A DNA stretch of 64,000 bases. Origin: Dallia pectoralis (taxonomy: Eukaryota > Chordata > Actinopteri > Esociformes > Umbridae). Below the pieces are notes generated by a model. It did no database searches and had not been told where the DNA came from. It saw only the letters and a program-made list of their open reading frames with translations. Every line of letters begins with the position of its first letter. The first letter of the stretch is position 1. The DNA is taken from positions 12,478,041-12,542,040 of the forward strand of contig CM055728.1 of NCBI GenBank assembly GCA_029465975.1, written 5' to 3'. Both the position numbers and the translations under genes were made by a program. Shown piece after piece: positions 31,363-44,734 of this stretch.

Positions 31363-34300
31363 CAAAAACAGCTGCTCACCATTCGGACAATTCTAACGCA
31401 GTTCCACCTCTAACAGGTTCCTGCTTAAACGGATTGAATCCAGGCCCTGCATTCATAACCAAGTAGGAAGCTGATATTCACCACATACACATGCAGAGAT
31501 CCACATAATAACACCGTGAACTGGTACCTACTACTGGAAACGCGTCCGTAGCCTTGAAAACATAGAAGAAGAAAAAATGAATGTTTTTATGTTATTGTTT
31601 CCCTATTAAAATAAATCGATGTGTTTTTGAACACTTTATTACCTATATACTTAACGTGCCGACAGCCAGGCCAAACCCCGACCTAAACCAGTGCAAACGA
31701 GTTCAAACCAGAACAGTATGGACCGTTCATTCCTGAGAAAAAGGTTTTCATGTTCCTTCTGCCCCGTGCAATAATTTGGACAAGAGTGAGAACTGCTAAA
31801 CATGCTCTCTGCTAACAGGAGGTGTGCAAACGGCTTTGGAATCGCTTGGGTTGCTTGGCGAGGGTTTGTTACTAGACCAATAACATTTAGTTTACAGTTG
31901 ACGCAGCTTTGGCAAACAAATGAATGAATCAACAACGGCTTACTTCCATCTACCCACTTGTTTGTGAATCCAGCAATATTCTTGGCAGGGAAAATGCATT
32001 TCACCCACTGTACACAAGAGGTCAGACTTCACTTACTATACTAACAGATTCACTCTGAGAATGCCTTACTGTAGATCCCATTGCTTAAGCGCATATAAAA
32101 GGCCCAGAGAGCCTTTTGCAGGTACTGTAAGTGTGTAAACGTGTCCAATTTCCCCTTATTTGGACAGAGCCATCATGGGAGTTATCCATTTTACTGTTTC
32201 ATGGACAAAAAGCAAGCCTTACTATTGTGGACTTTGCCTCTGTTACTTATCTGTCTTTACTTTCAGCTCTGTAATTATGAGCTGCTTCTTCAGCCGACGG
32301 TCTTGATGAATTGGTGCCAGTGACACTAAGCGTTTGCACAAGTGCAAATTTGCACCTATTATTATCACAAGGTTATCAAATCAATCAGAGTCCAAAACAC
32401 AAAGCTTAATGGAACACTGTGTTTATTTGAACATCTGTTTATGATTTAGTTTTCTCTATTGACCATTTTAGTAACTCTTTACATTTTAAATTCCACTTAA
32501 ACCAACCGGTGCAATCATCGTATCCAGTAGCTGCCCTTTCAGGAACGTTGAAACTCTATTTTTATTTTACGGGGTAAATATGGCCGAACATGGCCCTCTG
32601 AATATAACCCATGTGCCTACTGATATGCTAGGCTGGTCTCAGATCGGTTTGTGCTGTGATGTGGACAGAACAAACAGATCTGTGACCAGTATTCTGTTAC
32701 GCTGGATAAATATGAATTGCCTTATTATACTCGTTATATTTTATGTTAAAAGCTTCAGAACTAACATTTAGAATTGATCTAACCCATATTCATGTGTCTA
32801 GATTTCAGTATTGTTTGTAGCCTCCTCAAAAATGTTAAAGCCTCTGTGAGTCATAAGAAATATGTTGATGTTTCATGATTTTTGACGTTCATATTGGAAT
32901 ATATCTGTTAGTTTCATTGGGAACAGACATGGGTGCCAGGGATTTGCTGGCTGCAAGTTTTGTATTTTTATTTTATGTGCAGAACGCAGCTAAATGCAAA
33001 TGCTAGCAAATGTTCTGTTTGACTGAACCATATATTTAATAAACTGTGATTTAATAAAAATACACGTTATTTTCATTTATAGGGCCACAGTGTAGAATCC
33101 TGCCTTTAACTGAATTTTATAAATGTCATGAATTGTCTCCTCCCATTCCTCCCTTACATAATGACAGAGGTCATCTAGTCCAGAGTGGTTTAGGGTGAGA
33201 AGTACTGTTAGTGTGTGAAGCAAGTATGAGAATACCACTAGTCATTGTAAAATCTTAGAATTTATTTTTTCGGCCACAAAATACTATATTGAGGGAACAA
33301 AATTATATTTTGAGGCCACAAAATACTAATTTGAGGTCACAAAACTGCTAAATGGATAGAAGGGATACAGCTCATGTCAAAATGGCATCACACTTGGGTG
33401 AGTTTGAAGCATGATTAGCTGTTAAAACTTTGAATGTTTGGAAAAACATTCAGTTTTGTTTGCCCTGTTGTATCTTTTGAGTTGACATAAAATAGATTAG
33501 AATGGATAGATTCTCACTGATTTCCTTTTACTTGAAATTGGGGATGTTATAAACAAGTTCAAATTACCATTGCTTTGTGTGGCTTCATTATCAGTAAGAG
33601 GCAGCCAATCAGAATATTAAGGTCATTAGAACCTTTCTGCCATGGATACGCCAACAAACAAAATGTCTTTAATTCCATAGTTGAAACATTACATGGTCCT
33701 GGAAGCCTTCATTGCTATAGATGCTAGACTGGAGTCATTCCAAAACACAATGACACCTACTATTGTTGCACGTTTTCTGAATAGGTATGTTGCCGAATTG
33801 GATCAACACACACTTCAACTCTTCCTCTACTTCTGTACTGGTTGATAGGAAATCATATAAAGATTTGGTTAATTGAAACCTCAGACTTTGAGCGTTTCAC
33901 CATCCCAGAAACAGGGATGGGGACCACCTTTCTATTGGTTTCCATTAAATATATCCCCCTGAAATAGTTTTGCACAATCCAACAGAAAACGAAAAGAAAG
34001 TAGTGGGCGTTTGCAGCTGTCCATCAATCGAAACACACGTGCCTGTTTAGCTAGATGTTCCTTGTGAAAGATAGATTACAGTCAATTGGTCCTGAATCTG
34101 TCATAAACTTTATGTTGTAATTTATATTTAATATTGATCTTACAAACAACCAAAACATTTCTAGGTCAATTAATGATATAAATAACCAACATCTGCAGCT
34201 ATTATTGTGATTATATATAGGCTTTATGGATAAAATATATAATGTTAAGTGACTATATGAATGGATGAATACATACGTTTTTTCCTCCCAGGTGTGCATG

Positions 34301-34590
34301 GCCGGAACCCACAAATAGGCAAATGTTCCGACTGAAAGTGTCATGTTGGTATGTAAAACGTATCTTCTGCAATGCTTTTACTTTACATGGCATTTGCCTC
34401 TGTAATAATTAGGTCGACAAAATGTCCAATATTGCTGTTGAAACAAAGGAAAACTGTGGTCTTCTGTTGTGTTTGCAGAACTGCAGTGTGTGATTAAAAG
34501 GCAAATTGACTGTCTGTGGTTGAAAGTGGGTTTACGAATGGGGCAGAATTTGGCCTCAACTGTCTCACCCTGTTGTTGCTAAAAGACAGA
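31363..34590. other. Gene-free stretch, nothing recognised
   Basis: About 3.2 kb of AT-rich sequence. Scattered short open frames lack splice partners or known motifs. A small local repeat of GGCCACAAAATACTA-type units occurs at 33270-33345. Confidence 0.5.
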
Positions 34591-37500
34591 AAATGTAAAT
34601 AAGCCTGGCCAGTGTGAAGAGCTACAGCAACACGAGGCATGTCTCATCTCTCATCTCATCTCATCTCTCATCTTCAACCGCTTATCCGGGGTCGGGTCGC
34701 GGGGGTAGCAGCTCTAGCAGGGGACCCCAAACTTCCCTTTCCCGGGCAACATTAGCCAGCTCTGACTGGGGAATCCCGAGGCGTTCCCAGGCCAGTGTGG
34801 AGATATAATCTCTCCACCTAGTCCTGGGTCTTCCCCGAGGTCTCCTCCCAGCTGGACGTGCCTGGAACACCTCTCTAGGGAGGCGCCCAGGTGGCATTCG
34901 TACAAGATGCCCAAACCACCTCAACTGGCTCCTTTCTATGCAAAGGAGCAGCGGCTCTACTCCGAGTTCCTCTCGGATGACTGAGCTTCTCACCCTATCC
35001 CTAAGGGAGAGGCCAGCCACCTTTCTGAGAAAACCCATTTCGGCCGCTTGTACCCGCGATCTCGTTCTTTCGGTCATGACCCAGCTTTCATGACCATAGG
35101 TGAGGGTAGGAACAAAGATTGACCGGTAGATCGAGAGCTTTGCCTTTCGGCTCAGCTCTCTTTTCGTCACAACGGTGCGGTGAAGCGAATGCAACACCGC
35201 CCCCGCTGCTCCGATCCTCCGACCAATCTCCCGCTCCATTGTTCCCTCACTCGCGAACAAGACCCCGAGGTACTTGAACTCCTTCACTTGGAGTAAGGAC
35301 TCATTCCCTACCCGGGGAGTAGGCACTCCACCGGTTTCCTGCTGAGAGTCATGGCCTCAGATTTAGAGGTGCTAACCCTCATCCCAGCCGCTTCACACTC
35401 GGCTGCGAACCGATCCAGTGAGTGCTGAAGGTCACCGACCGATGAGGCCATCAGGACCACATCATCCGCAAAAAGCAGTGATGTGACCATCAGCCCACCG
35501 AACGGGAACCCCTCCCCCATGACTACGCCTTGATATCCTGTCCATGAATATTACAAACAGGATTGGTGACAAAGCGCAGCCCTGGCGGAGGCCAACCCCC
35601 ACCTGGAACAAATCCGACTTACTGCCGAGGACACGGACACAGCTCATGCTTTGAGCGTACAGAGATTGGATGGCCCTGAGAAGAGACCCCCTCACCCCAT
35701 ACTCCCGCAGCACCTCCCACAAAAGATCCCGGGGTACCCGGTCATACGCCTTCTCCAGATCCACAAAACACATGTAGACTGGATGGGCATACTCCCAGGC
35801 CCCCTCCAGGATCCTTGCGAGAGTAAAGAGCTGGTCCGTGGTTCCCCGGCCAGGACGAAAACCGCATTGTTCCTCTTCAATCTGAGGTTCGACTATTGGC
35901 CGAACCCTCCTTTCCAGCACTTTGGAGTACACTTTACCAGGGAGGCTGAGGAGTGTGATACCTCTGTAATTGGCACACACTCTCTGGTCCCCCTTTTAAA
36001 GAGGGGAACCACCACCCCGGTCTGCCACTCCTCTGGCACTGTCCCAGACTTCCATGCAATGTTGAAGAGGCGTGTCAACCAAGACAGCCCTTCCCCACCC
36101 AAAGCTTTTAGCATTTCTGGACGAATCTCATCAGTCCCTGGGGCTTTGCCACTGTGGAGTTGTTTGACTACCTCAGCGACGATGACCCTCCATCAGCCTC
36201 CAGCTCTGCCTCTGTACTAGAGGGCGTGTAGGTCGGATTCAGGAGCTCCTCAAAATGCTCTTTCCAGCGCCCGATCACATCATCAGTTGAGGTCAACAGT
36301 GTCCCATCCTTACTGTACACAGCTTGGATGGTTCCCCGTTTTCCCCTTCTGAGGTGCCGAACGGTTTTCCAGAAGCATTTTGGTGCCGACCGAAAGTCCT
36401 TCTCCATAGCTTCTCCAAACTTCTCCCACACCCGCTGCTTTGCCTCTGACACGGCAGCGGCTGCAGCCCTTCGGGCCTGTCGGTACCCTGCAACTGCCTC
36501 CGGAGTCCCCAGGGCTAGCATATCCCTGAAGGCCTCCTTCTTCAGTCGGACAGCTTCCCTGACCACCGTGGTCCACCACGGTGTTCTAGGGTTACCACCC
36601 CTTGGGGCACCTAGGACCTTGAGACCACAGCTCACGCCGCAGCTTCAGCAATAGAAGCTTTGAACACTACCCGTTTGGGCTTACCTGGTCTGTCCAAAGT
36701 CTTTCCCCACCCTCTGATCCAACTCACTACCAGATGGTGATCAGTTGACAGCTCTGCCCCTCTCTTCACCCGAGTGTCCAAAACATGCGGCCTTAGATCA
36801 GCCGATACGATCACAAAATCGATCATTGACCTTCGGCCTAGGGTGCTCTGGTACCATGTACACTTATGCGCCTCCTTATGTTCGAACATGGTGTTTGTTA
36901 TAGACAATCCATGACTAGCACAGAAGTCCAATAACAAACGACCGCTCGGGTTTAGATCAGGGAGGCCGTTCCTCCCAATCACGCCTCTCCAGGTGTCTCC
37001 ATCGTTGCCCACATGTGCGTTGAAGTCTTGAATGATGGAGTCCCCTACTGGAGCCCTATATAGGACTCCCTTCAGGGTCTCCAAGAAGGCTGAATACTCC
37101 GAACTGCTGTTTGGTGCATAAGCACAAACAACAGTCAGAGTTTTCCCCCCCACCACCCTTAGGCGTAGGGAGGCAAACCTCTCATCCACCGGGGTAAACT
37201 CCAACACCGCCGTGCTCAGACGTGGGCTCGTGAGTATCCCCACACCAGCCCGCCGCCTCTCACCCTGGGCAACTCCAGAGAAGAACAGAGTCCAACCCCT
37301 ATCCAGGAGTAAGGTTCCAGAGCCACGGTTGTGCGTAGAGGTAAGTCCCACCAGATCCAACTGGTATCGCTCCACCTCACGCACAAGTTCTGGCTCCTTC
37401 CCCCCCAGTGAGGTGACGTTCCACGTCCCCAAAGCAAGCTTCTGCCGCCCGGGTCTGATCCGTCGAGACCCCCCACCTTCACTGCCACCCATATGACAGC

Positions 37501-37923
37501 GCACCCGACCCCTGCGGTTGTTCCTGTGAGTGGTGGGCCCACAGGATGGAGAGGAGAGAGATGCCACGTATCTCGTTCGGGCTGTGCCCGGCCGGGCTCC
37601 GTGGCAAACCCGGCCACCAGACGCTCGCTTTCGAGCCCGCCGTCTGGGCCTGGCTCCAGACGAGGGCCCTGGGCTTCCTCCAGGCAGGGTCTCGCTCCTT
37701 TTCCCTCTATCTTTCATGGGGTCTTGGTGAACCATTCTTAGTCTGGCCCCTCGCCTGAGACCACTTTGCCTTGGGAAACCCTACCAGGAGCATAAAGCCC
37801 AGCCCTCAGGTTCATAGGGGCACACAAACCTCTCCACCACGTTAAGGTGATGATTCCCGGGGAGGGCATGTCTCAAATGTAAATAAGCCTGGCCAGTGTG
37901 AAGAGCTACAGCAACACGAGGCA
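34591..37923 (-). mobile_element. Near full-length Rex3 (RTE-clade) retrotransposon with 49-bp target duplication
   Basis: Minus-strand order: endonuclease (37735-36650; LALGTWNVTSLGG, STDHHLVVSW), linker, then reverse transcriptase (NYRGITLLSLPGKVYSKVLE near 35975, QCGFRPGRGTTDQLF, FVDLEKAYDRVPRDLLW, LRQGCALSPILFVIFMDRIS, LLFADDVVLMASS near 35480), then KEFKYLGVLF, RWFGHLVRMPPGRLP and a final RWRDYISTLAW and LPPRPDPG by 34682. Frameshifts near 36632, 36150, 35990, 35540 and 35310 kill it. The 3' end is short ATCTC repeats next to CAACCGCTTATCCGGGG, a known Rex3/RTE tail. Sites at 35566-35585 and 36008-36029 fit the conserved primer regions I recall for Rex3. Identical 49-bp direct repeats flank it (34591-34639 and 37875-37923). 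Confidence 0.92.
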
Positions 37924-38064
37924 GGTCACAACAGTGACTGTATTCCTCCTTCCACCAAAGAAAATGCAGATAATACATTAGAAAGATTTGAGTCCCCTGA
38001 TGTGTTCTGGTTGGAAAAATGCACAGCCTCTCTTAAGAATCCTAGCAATACCAATTAGTCGGAG
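37924..38064. other. Short spacer after Rex3
   Basis: No supported feature. Confidence 0.4.
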
Positions 38065-38265
38065 TGTTCAGAACCAGAATCCGCTTTCATTGCCAAGTAG
38101 GTTTACACATATGAGGAACTTGTTTTGAAATGTTGGTGCATAACAGTGCGGAAGTAAACATTTAAATAAAACATATGTAACCATACAAGTAGCGGCGAAA
38201 GGGATTGAAAGTGCCAGCCAGGAATGTGCCACACAGTGAAGCAATGTGCAATCTGCAAGTCAGTT
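38065..38265 (-). mobile_element. LINE 3'-tail fragment
   Basis: CAGAATCCGCTTTCATTGCC, AAGTAGGTTTACACATATGA and GGAACTTGTTTTG are the reverse complement of the 3' end of a fish L2/Rex1-like LINE; no coding part remains. Confidence 0.65.
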
Positions 38266-38940
38266 GAAATTAGGTTGAGGGTTTCTATTGATTCTGCATT
38301 AAATTCGTTGAAGGGAAATGTGAATTTTCCTCAGGGAACTTAAGTATTAGGTGGTAAAGATTTATCAAATTATCACGTATGGGGGAGCTGTGTTGTCACA
38401 AGGTGTTTAGGGAGAGCACTTCTGTGTATCATGTTGATTAGGAGCACAGCTGTTTTTGGTTTAGCTAAGCACCGGGTTTCAATGAATCAGTGGGCTTTTT
38501 AAGGTCCCTGGTTAGGTTCACGGGTGCTTGTGATTATTAAATTGTTACGTGCCGTTGTAGGTGAGTGTTGTGTTATTTGTGTATTAGTGGAAGCTGTGTT
38601 GTATGTGCTTTTTTTTATAAGTCGCAATCGCGCACTTTCATTTTATGTATATCTTTTCTGTTCGTGCAACGTGGTTGTTTTGTTTTGTCTAAATAGACGC
38701 CAAACCGAACGTGATTTCTGCTCTGCCTGGCTTTCTACACTTCACTCCATTGGATTATGTGACACAAGTCCCCTCCTTGTGTCATTAGGTGGTCCAGAAG
38801 TGGTCCAGAAGTGTAGGTGTGGTGCACACTGCCAAATTATGTGAAACGGCTTTAGAAACAGCTTATAGTAGAGAAATTATCATTAAATTTAAGAGCAACA
38901 GCTCTGGTAAACATTCCTGCAGTCAGCATGACTGCACATT
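38266..38940. other. Intergenic, nothing recognised
   Basis: An open frame at 38524-38844 has biased, hydrophobic composition and no recognisable domain. Confidence 0.4.
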
Positions 38941-39152
38941 GGAGTGTACTCACTTTTGTTGCTAGCGGTTGAGATAATGGCTGTGTTTGGAGTTATTTTG
39001 AGGGGACAGAAAATGTACACTGTTATACAAGCTGTACACTCACTACTTTACATTGTAGCAATGTGTAATTTCTTTAATGTTGTCACCTGAAAAGATGTAA
39101 TCAAATATTTACACAAATTTGATGGGTGTAGTTACTTTTGTGAGAGACTGTA
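38941..39152. mobile_element. Truncated end of the same Tc1 family as 27052-28640
   Basis: CTCACTTTTGTTGCTAGCGG, ACACTGTTATACAAGCTGTA and the terminal TTACTTTTGTGAGAGACTG before TA match, in reverse orientation, the left end of the Tc1 copy at 27054-27260. Only one end is present, with both IR/DR repeats. Confidence 0.85.
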
Positions 39153-39159
39153 CATAACA

Positions 39160-39715
39160 ACAATAATCACATATACATAATAACATATCATTAATTCTGA
39201 TGAAACATATCACACATATATAATAACATATCACACATACTGATCATATCATATCACTCACACATAATAACATATCAATAATTCTGATGAAACATATCAC
39301 ACATATATAATAACATATCACACATACTGATCATATCATATCACTCACACATAATAACATATCACTCACACATAATAACATATCACTCATATATAATAAC
39401 ATATCACACATAACATATCATCATATCACTCACACATAATAACATATCACTCACACATAATAACATATCACTCACACATAATAACATATCACTCATATAT
39501 AATAACATATCACACATACTGATCATATCATATCATATCACTCACACATAATAACATATCACTCACACATAATAACATATCACTCACACATAATAACATA
39601 TCACACATATATAATAAGATATTACACATACTGATCATATCATATCACTCACACATAATAACATAGCACACACACATAATAACACATACATTTGTATATA
39701 ACATATCAGACATGA
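39160..39715. repeat. AT-rich tandem repeat, about 21-bp unit with higher-order periods
   Basis: Repeated CATATCACTCACACATAATA blocks mixed with CACATACTGATCATATCA. It ends about 230 bp before the taste-receptor ATG. Confidence 0.9.
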
Positions 39716-39886
39716 TCATAAATTATCACAATTCCGCTCATTCACCTATTGGCACAATAGTTTTATGTGCCATTGCATCTAGGCAGTCCTTTTTAATAAA
39801 GAGTCTTTCTTGCATGAAAAACAAATCTGAACATGCAAATCTTTTCATTGTATCTTGTTTCCGCTCCACCCATTGCTCCATACTAA

Positions 39887-39892
39887 TATAAA
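39887..39892 (+). promoter_or_regulatory. TATA box of the tas1r gene
   Basis: TATAAA 52 bp before the ATG at 39944, implying a short 5' UTR of about 25-30 bases. Proposed from sequence and spacing only. Confidence 0.5.
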
Positions 39893-39943
39893 GGGAGACC
39901 GTCCATAGTTTCAGTTCAGACTGACGGTGATTCAGGTTGAGAT

Positions 39944-42900
39944 ATGGGTGTGTTTTCTGGTGTGTGTGTCATCATGGCTTGGTTGGTGCCAGTCATGATG
40001 TCTGAGGGAACTGGTCTACATCTTTCAGGGGACTATTCCATCGCAGGTCTCTTCCCCCTCCACCAATTAACCGTCACCAAATCCAACATGCCATACATGG
40101 AAACTTGTCAAAAGTAAGTCTCAAATTAGGACAGTTTATTGATTTTTTTTAATATTTTTATTTCAGAACATCAATTTCATTTTAATAAAAAATGTTTAGT
40201 TAATTTATTTTTTGATTCAATTACGTTTACAACGCTTGCTTTTAATTCCGTTTTTTTCTTCATCAGAGGCACAGCTAATAAACATGGCTATCATTTAATA
40301 CAAGCCATGAGATTTGCTGTGGAGGAGATCAACAACGGCACCAAAAACCCGAATCTCCTCCCCGGGGTGACATTAGGTTACACGTCCTATGACATCTGCA
40401 GTCTGCCAGCCAGTCTCCTGGCAACCGTGGACCTGCTGGTCCAACAGTACCAGGGAAGTACAGGGGTAACGTCAGGTGGTGGCCAGAGGCCAGTGGCAGT
40501 GATTGGGCCTGATAGTAGTCAGTTTACCCTCCCTCCTGCTCGCCTGCTGGGAGCCTATCTAATACCAGAGGTACAGTGTAAACCATAAGTTCAGATATTG
40601 GTTAAAATCACAACCTAATCCATAATGCTGTCACTTCGACTAGAATACAGTTCTGATCACATTTTGTCTTCTATTGCTCTTCACTGTCATCTTAATAATT
40701 TCCCCATGTGGCCTAGGATTTATTCCGCATGCTCTGCACGTCCCTTTCTTCTTCTCCCACTGATCCGTTCTTATTTTCCTAGATCTCATACGAAGCCTCC
40801 AATCAGATGCTGAGCAACAAGCAACTGTACCCATCGTTCTTCCGTACCATCCCGAGTGATAGAACCCAGGTGGACGCCATGATCCAGCTGCTGCTTCGTT
40901 TCCAGTGGACGTGGATCGTTCTGTTGGGCAGCGACAACTCCTACGGCCTCCAGGGCATGCAGGGCGTCTACGAACAGGCGGCGCTGTATGGCATCTGTAT
41001 CGCCTACCAAGGAGTCATCCCCAGCATCTCCGCCAACATGAACAGAACCATGACCAACATAGTCAACAACATCGTGAAAGTCAACGTCAACACCATCGTC
41101 GTGTTCTCCAGCAAGACCATAGTCAGCCGCTTCTTCCCATTCGTCATAAATCAGGGAGTGACCGGTAAGGTGTGGATTGGCACAGAGGACTGGTCCGTCG
41201 CCACCCTCGTCTCCGGGATACCGCGGATCCACTCCATCGGCACGGTGCTCGGTATCTCCATCCAAAACGCCACCATACCCGGATTTGTTGAGTTTGAAAG
41301 CCGCGCTCTTTCGGCGCTGCTCAGCGACAGACCCAAGGGTACAGTCGCCATCGGTTTGAAATGCCTGGAAAACACAGACCTGTATAGCCTGGCGTTACAG
41401 AACTATTCTGTGGAGGAGTACGACGTCACATCGGGTTTTAATGTCTACAAGGCGGTGTATGCTGTGGCCTATGCACTGCATCAAGCTCTGGGCTGTGACT
41501 CGGGTAAATGCCGGAAGATTCCAGTGCAATCATGGCAGGTGAGGTGGTTTCAAATTGGTGGTAGTGTTGAAAGAGACAAGCCAGAATAAAGCAAGCACAA
41601 GTTCACAACAATATTTTTATCTTGATTTCTAAGTACTGTTGAAAATCAATATTAAACATGGTGCATTCTGGGATTTTGGACCGCTGGGTCTAAAAGTGGC
41701 GATGTCAAGACCGAACAGGTCCAATGAAAATGATGAACTGTGTAATCTGTGTGCCTATATAAGTCTGTTACTGCAATTGTATAATTATTCTACCTATAGA
41801 TAACATAATATAATAAACATACTACACGACCAGACCAAAATGAGAGGTCTAAAACAAATGTTTGTCCCATACGGTGCTTTTAATTAAATACATATTACAG
41901 TATATTTTTGTTATACATTCTTCCTCTTTTTTTTCAGCTTCTACCACTGTTAAAGCAGGTGAGATTCTCTGTTGGCAACTCCTATGTGGATTTTGATAAG
42001 AATGGAGACCCACCCACAGGATATGACATCATAACATGGATTTGGACGGGAACTCAACAGTCTTTGCGCCGGATAGGCTCCTACTCTCCAGATCCGGTCA
42101 ACCTCACTTTGAACTCTGATCTGATTGACTGGACTAATGGCGGTTACAACCCAGAAAATGTAACATACACACTTACATTATTTACACAGTAATTCATGGT
42201 CAGACTCAATTACTGGTAGCAGATACCTAGGATGTATTGATAAAGAATATAAATTATAGTTGAAATGACATTGAAAAACCTGTGTTTCTTTGTGGTTGTG
42301 TCCAGGAGGTGCCTTCATCCATATGTTCTCCAGAATGCCCTGCAGGTTACTGGCAACTGCAGACTGGACAACACAAGTGCTGCTTTGACTGCCTTGCCTG
42401 TCCTGCTCAAACCTTCGCCAATAACACAGGTGAGGCGAGAACAGTTACGCTCATTGCCCGCGTTCATAATTCACCTACTGTCAGTGCTGTTTTATATTGT
42501 GTGGTTTTATTGTGTCCAGTAGGTGGCGCCGGTTGCCCCTTTAATAAGCTGTTTCCGTGGCCATTCTTACAAAACAGTGAAAGCGCCATGTCAATTGATG
42601 ATAAGAAATCACTTGGATGCATAAACAACTAGCTATTATATTATTCAATAAATAATTACAATGAAAATAATAGAATGTAAATACAGCATTTTACATAGAA
42701 ACAAACGTCAAAGGGAACTACATTATTACATACTCTGCAAGGTCATCATTTTGAATTAAGTGCAAATAATTGCATAGTGTATAGGAACTTATATAGGCCG
42801 TTATATAGGCGATTATGAAAAATATGCTTCAAATACTGTCGAGATCCATACATCTTGTGTTCAGTATTAATACATTTATTTACTTAAAGATATGAAGTCC

Positions 42901-43878
42901 TTTGGCCCCTAATTCATATCCAGCCGTGATGTCATGGTCTATCTCTATGTAGGAATCAGCCATTGCCAGCCATGTGAGCCCTACCAGTGGTCCCCAGCAG
43001 GGAGCGCCACATGTCTTAATCGGACCATCCTGCTGCTGGCCTGGGACGCCCCTCTCTCAGTCGCCCTGCTACTCCTCCTGGTCCTGACCATGCTCATGAC
43101 GCTCGGGTCAGGGGTCGTCTTTGTCCTTAAATTAAGCACCCCTGTGGCCAAATCTGCCGGCGGGAAGACGTGCTTGGTGATGCTTCTGGCCTTAACCGTG
43201 GCAACAGCCAGCGCCCTGTGCCAGTTCGGCCTCCCCACTCAGTCCGCATGCCTGATCAAGCAGCCTCTTTACAACTTCAGCTTCACCGTGTGTCTGGCTT
43301 GCATCACTGTGCGTTCCTTCCAGGTGGTCTGCATCTTCAAGCTGTCCTCCAAGCTGCCGCCGGCGTACGAGATCTGGACTAAGAACCGCGGGCCCGAGAT
43401 CACCGTCCTCCTCATATCGGTGACTATTTTGTTCATCACCGTGCTGCGCGTGTCTCTAAACCCGCCACAGCCCTCCCAGGACGTGACCTTCTACCAGGAC
43501 AGAATAGTCACAGAGTGCAGTAACACCCTGTCAGTGGGAGCCATGATGGAGGCCGGATACATAGCCCTGGTTAGTGGTCTCTGTTTCGCCTTCAGTTATA
43601 TGGGCAAAGACCTGCCAGCCAACTACAACGAGGCCAAGTTCATCACCTTCAGTCTCATGATCTACATGATCTCCTGGATCAGCTTCTTCGCCGTCTACTG
43701 CATCAGCAGGGACGAGTTTTCCATGGCCATGCGTGTGGTTGCCATGGTGTCCAGTGTGCTTGGGATCCTTTTTGGTTACTTCATCCCCAAGGTTTATGTT
43801 ATGGTTCTGAGGCCTCAGATGAACACCACGGCCCATTTTCAAAACTGCATTCAGATGTACACCATGAAGAAAATGTGA
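39944..43878 (+). CDS. tas1r2: Taste receptor type 1 (Tas1r2-like), family C GPCR, complete
   Basis: Six exons, the usual number for T1R genes, join in phase: 39944-40113, 40267-40570, 40783-41538, 41938-42159, 42306-42429 and 42953-43878, giving 833 residues. Residues 1-20 form a signal peptide (MGVFSGVCVIMAWLVP). The ligand-binding Venus-flytrap domain follows (GDYSIAGLFPLH; GYHLIQAMRFAVEEINN; VAVIGPDSSQ; PSFFRTIPSDRTQVDAM). Next is a cysteine-rich linker (CSPECPAGYW; KCCFDCLACPA; CQPCEPYQWSP), then seven membrane segments with SAGGKTCLVMLL, RSFQVVCIFKLSSKLP and GKDLPANYNEAKFITFSL. Such receptors act as dimers with Tas1r3 to sense sweet or amino-acid tastants; fish Tas1r2 generally responds to amino acids. 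No broken frame. Tas1r2 is favoured over Tas1r1 by the RSFQVVCIFK block, the MYTMKKM end and iffo2 as neighbour, but some segments look Tas1r1- or Tas1r3-like. Confidence 0.87.
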
Positions 43879-44214
43879 ATGCAATGATTATACCATGCAG
43901 TAGATGTGTCCTTATTTATGTTTGGATAGTTTTAATCTACTATTGGCAGGCGGCTTTATAAAATGATATAGATATTGTAAACCTGGCTTTGGTTTTACTT
44001 AGTAGAAACAAAATAATGCCCTGCATGCTGAGATGCACGTTTGTGTTAATCTCTGACATGAATGTTTGTTTTTGCTAAGTGTGATTTTTTCTGGGGAGAA
44101 TTCAGAAAAAAATATTAAGCTAGTTAAAGTTAAACTGCTAGTATTGTGCTAATACTTTAGTGTCTACTTGGCATCTGCTTGGCCTGTTTTTTAAGGAGGG
44201 GCACTGTTGGCAGG
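43879..44214. other. Sequence after the tas1r stop
   Basis: Presumed 3' UTR and spacer; no canonical AATAAA was identified. Confidence 0.4.
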
Positions 44215-44700
44215 CCATAATAATAATATTAATGATAATACATAACATATGAAGTGCCTTTCAGGATACCCAAGGCGAAGACACTTAACAGTACAAGTCA
44301 AGAAAAAGCTCAGGCCAAGATGTCAGAAAAGCTAACCTGAACAAATCAGTCTTGAGACTGTTTTTCAAAATGATGATTGAGCCTGAGTTGTGTTGCTGAG
44401 GGGAGAGAGTTTCACAGTTTTGGAGTTGCAGCATTAAACGCCCGATCTCCCATTGTACAATGTGTCGTTTTTGGGACAGTGAGCAGTCCAGTGCTGAAGG
44501 GGCGGCGACTACGAGATGAGGTTTGTAAGTGAATGAGGTCGGAGAGGTAGGAATAGGCAAGGCTATGGATGGTCTTGTAGGTAAGAAGGAGGATCTAATA
44601 ATGTTTGTGGGGTTTGGTGCGTGTGAGGACTCAGAGTTTTAAACCTATTGAAGCCTGGCCAAGGCTTTGCCTGACACTCCCAACATGACTCCTTTACAGT
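44215..44700 (-). mobile_element. Decayed LINE C-terminal and 3' UTR fragment
   Basis: In shifting minus-strand frames the sequence reads GDRAFNAATPKL, then NSLPSATQLRLNHHFEK, then SLKTDLFRLAF, the GDRAF...WNSLP...LKTxLFxxAF signature that ends L2-like reverse transcriptases. A stop and a frameshift show it is dead. Confidence 0.7.
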
Positions 44701-44734
44701 AGTCACGACATGAAGTTACTCAGGCATAGCGGGG

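Noticed and set aside
36328..37758. Plus-strand frames of 66-108 codons
   Set aside because: Antisense shadows of the Rex3 endonuclease and linker.
38524..38844. 106-codon plus-strand frame
   Set aside because: Biased hydrophobic composition, no domain, no splice or promoter evidence.
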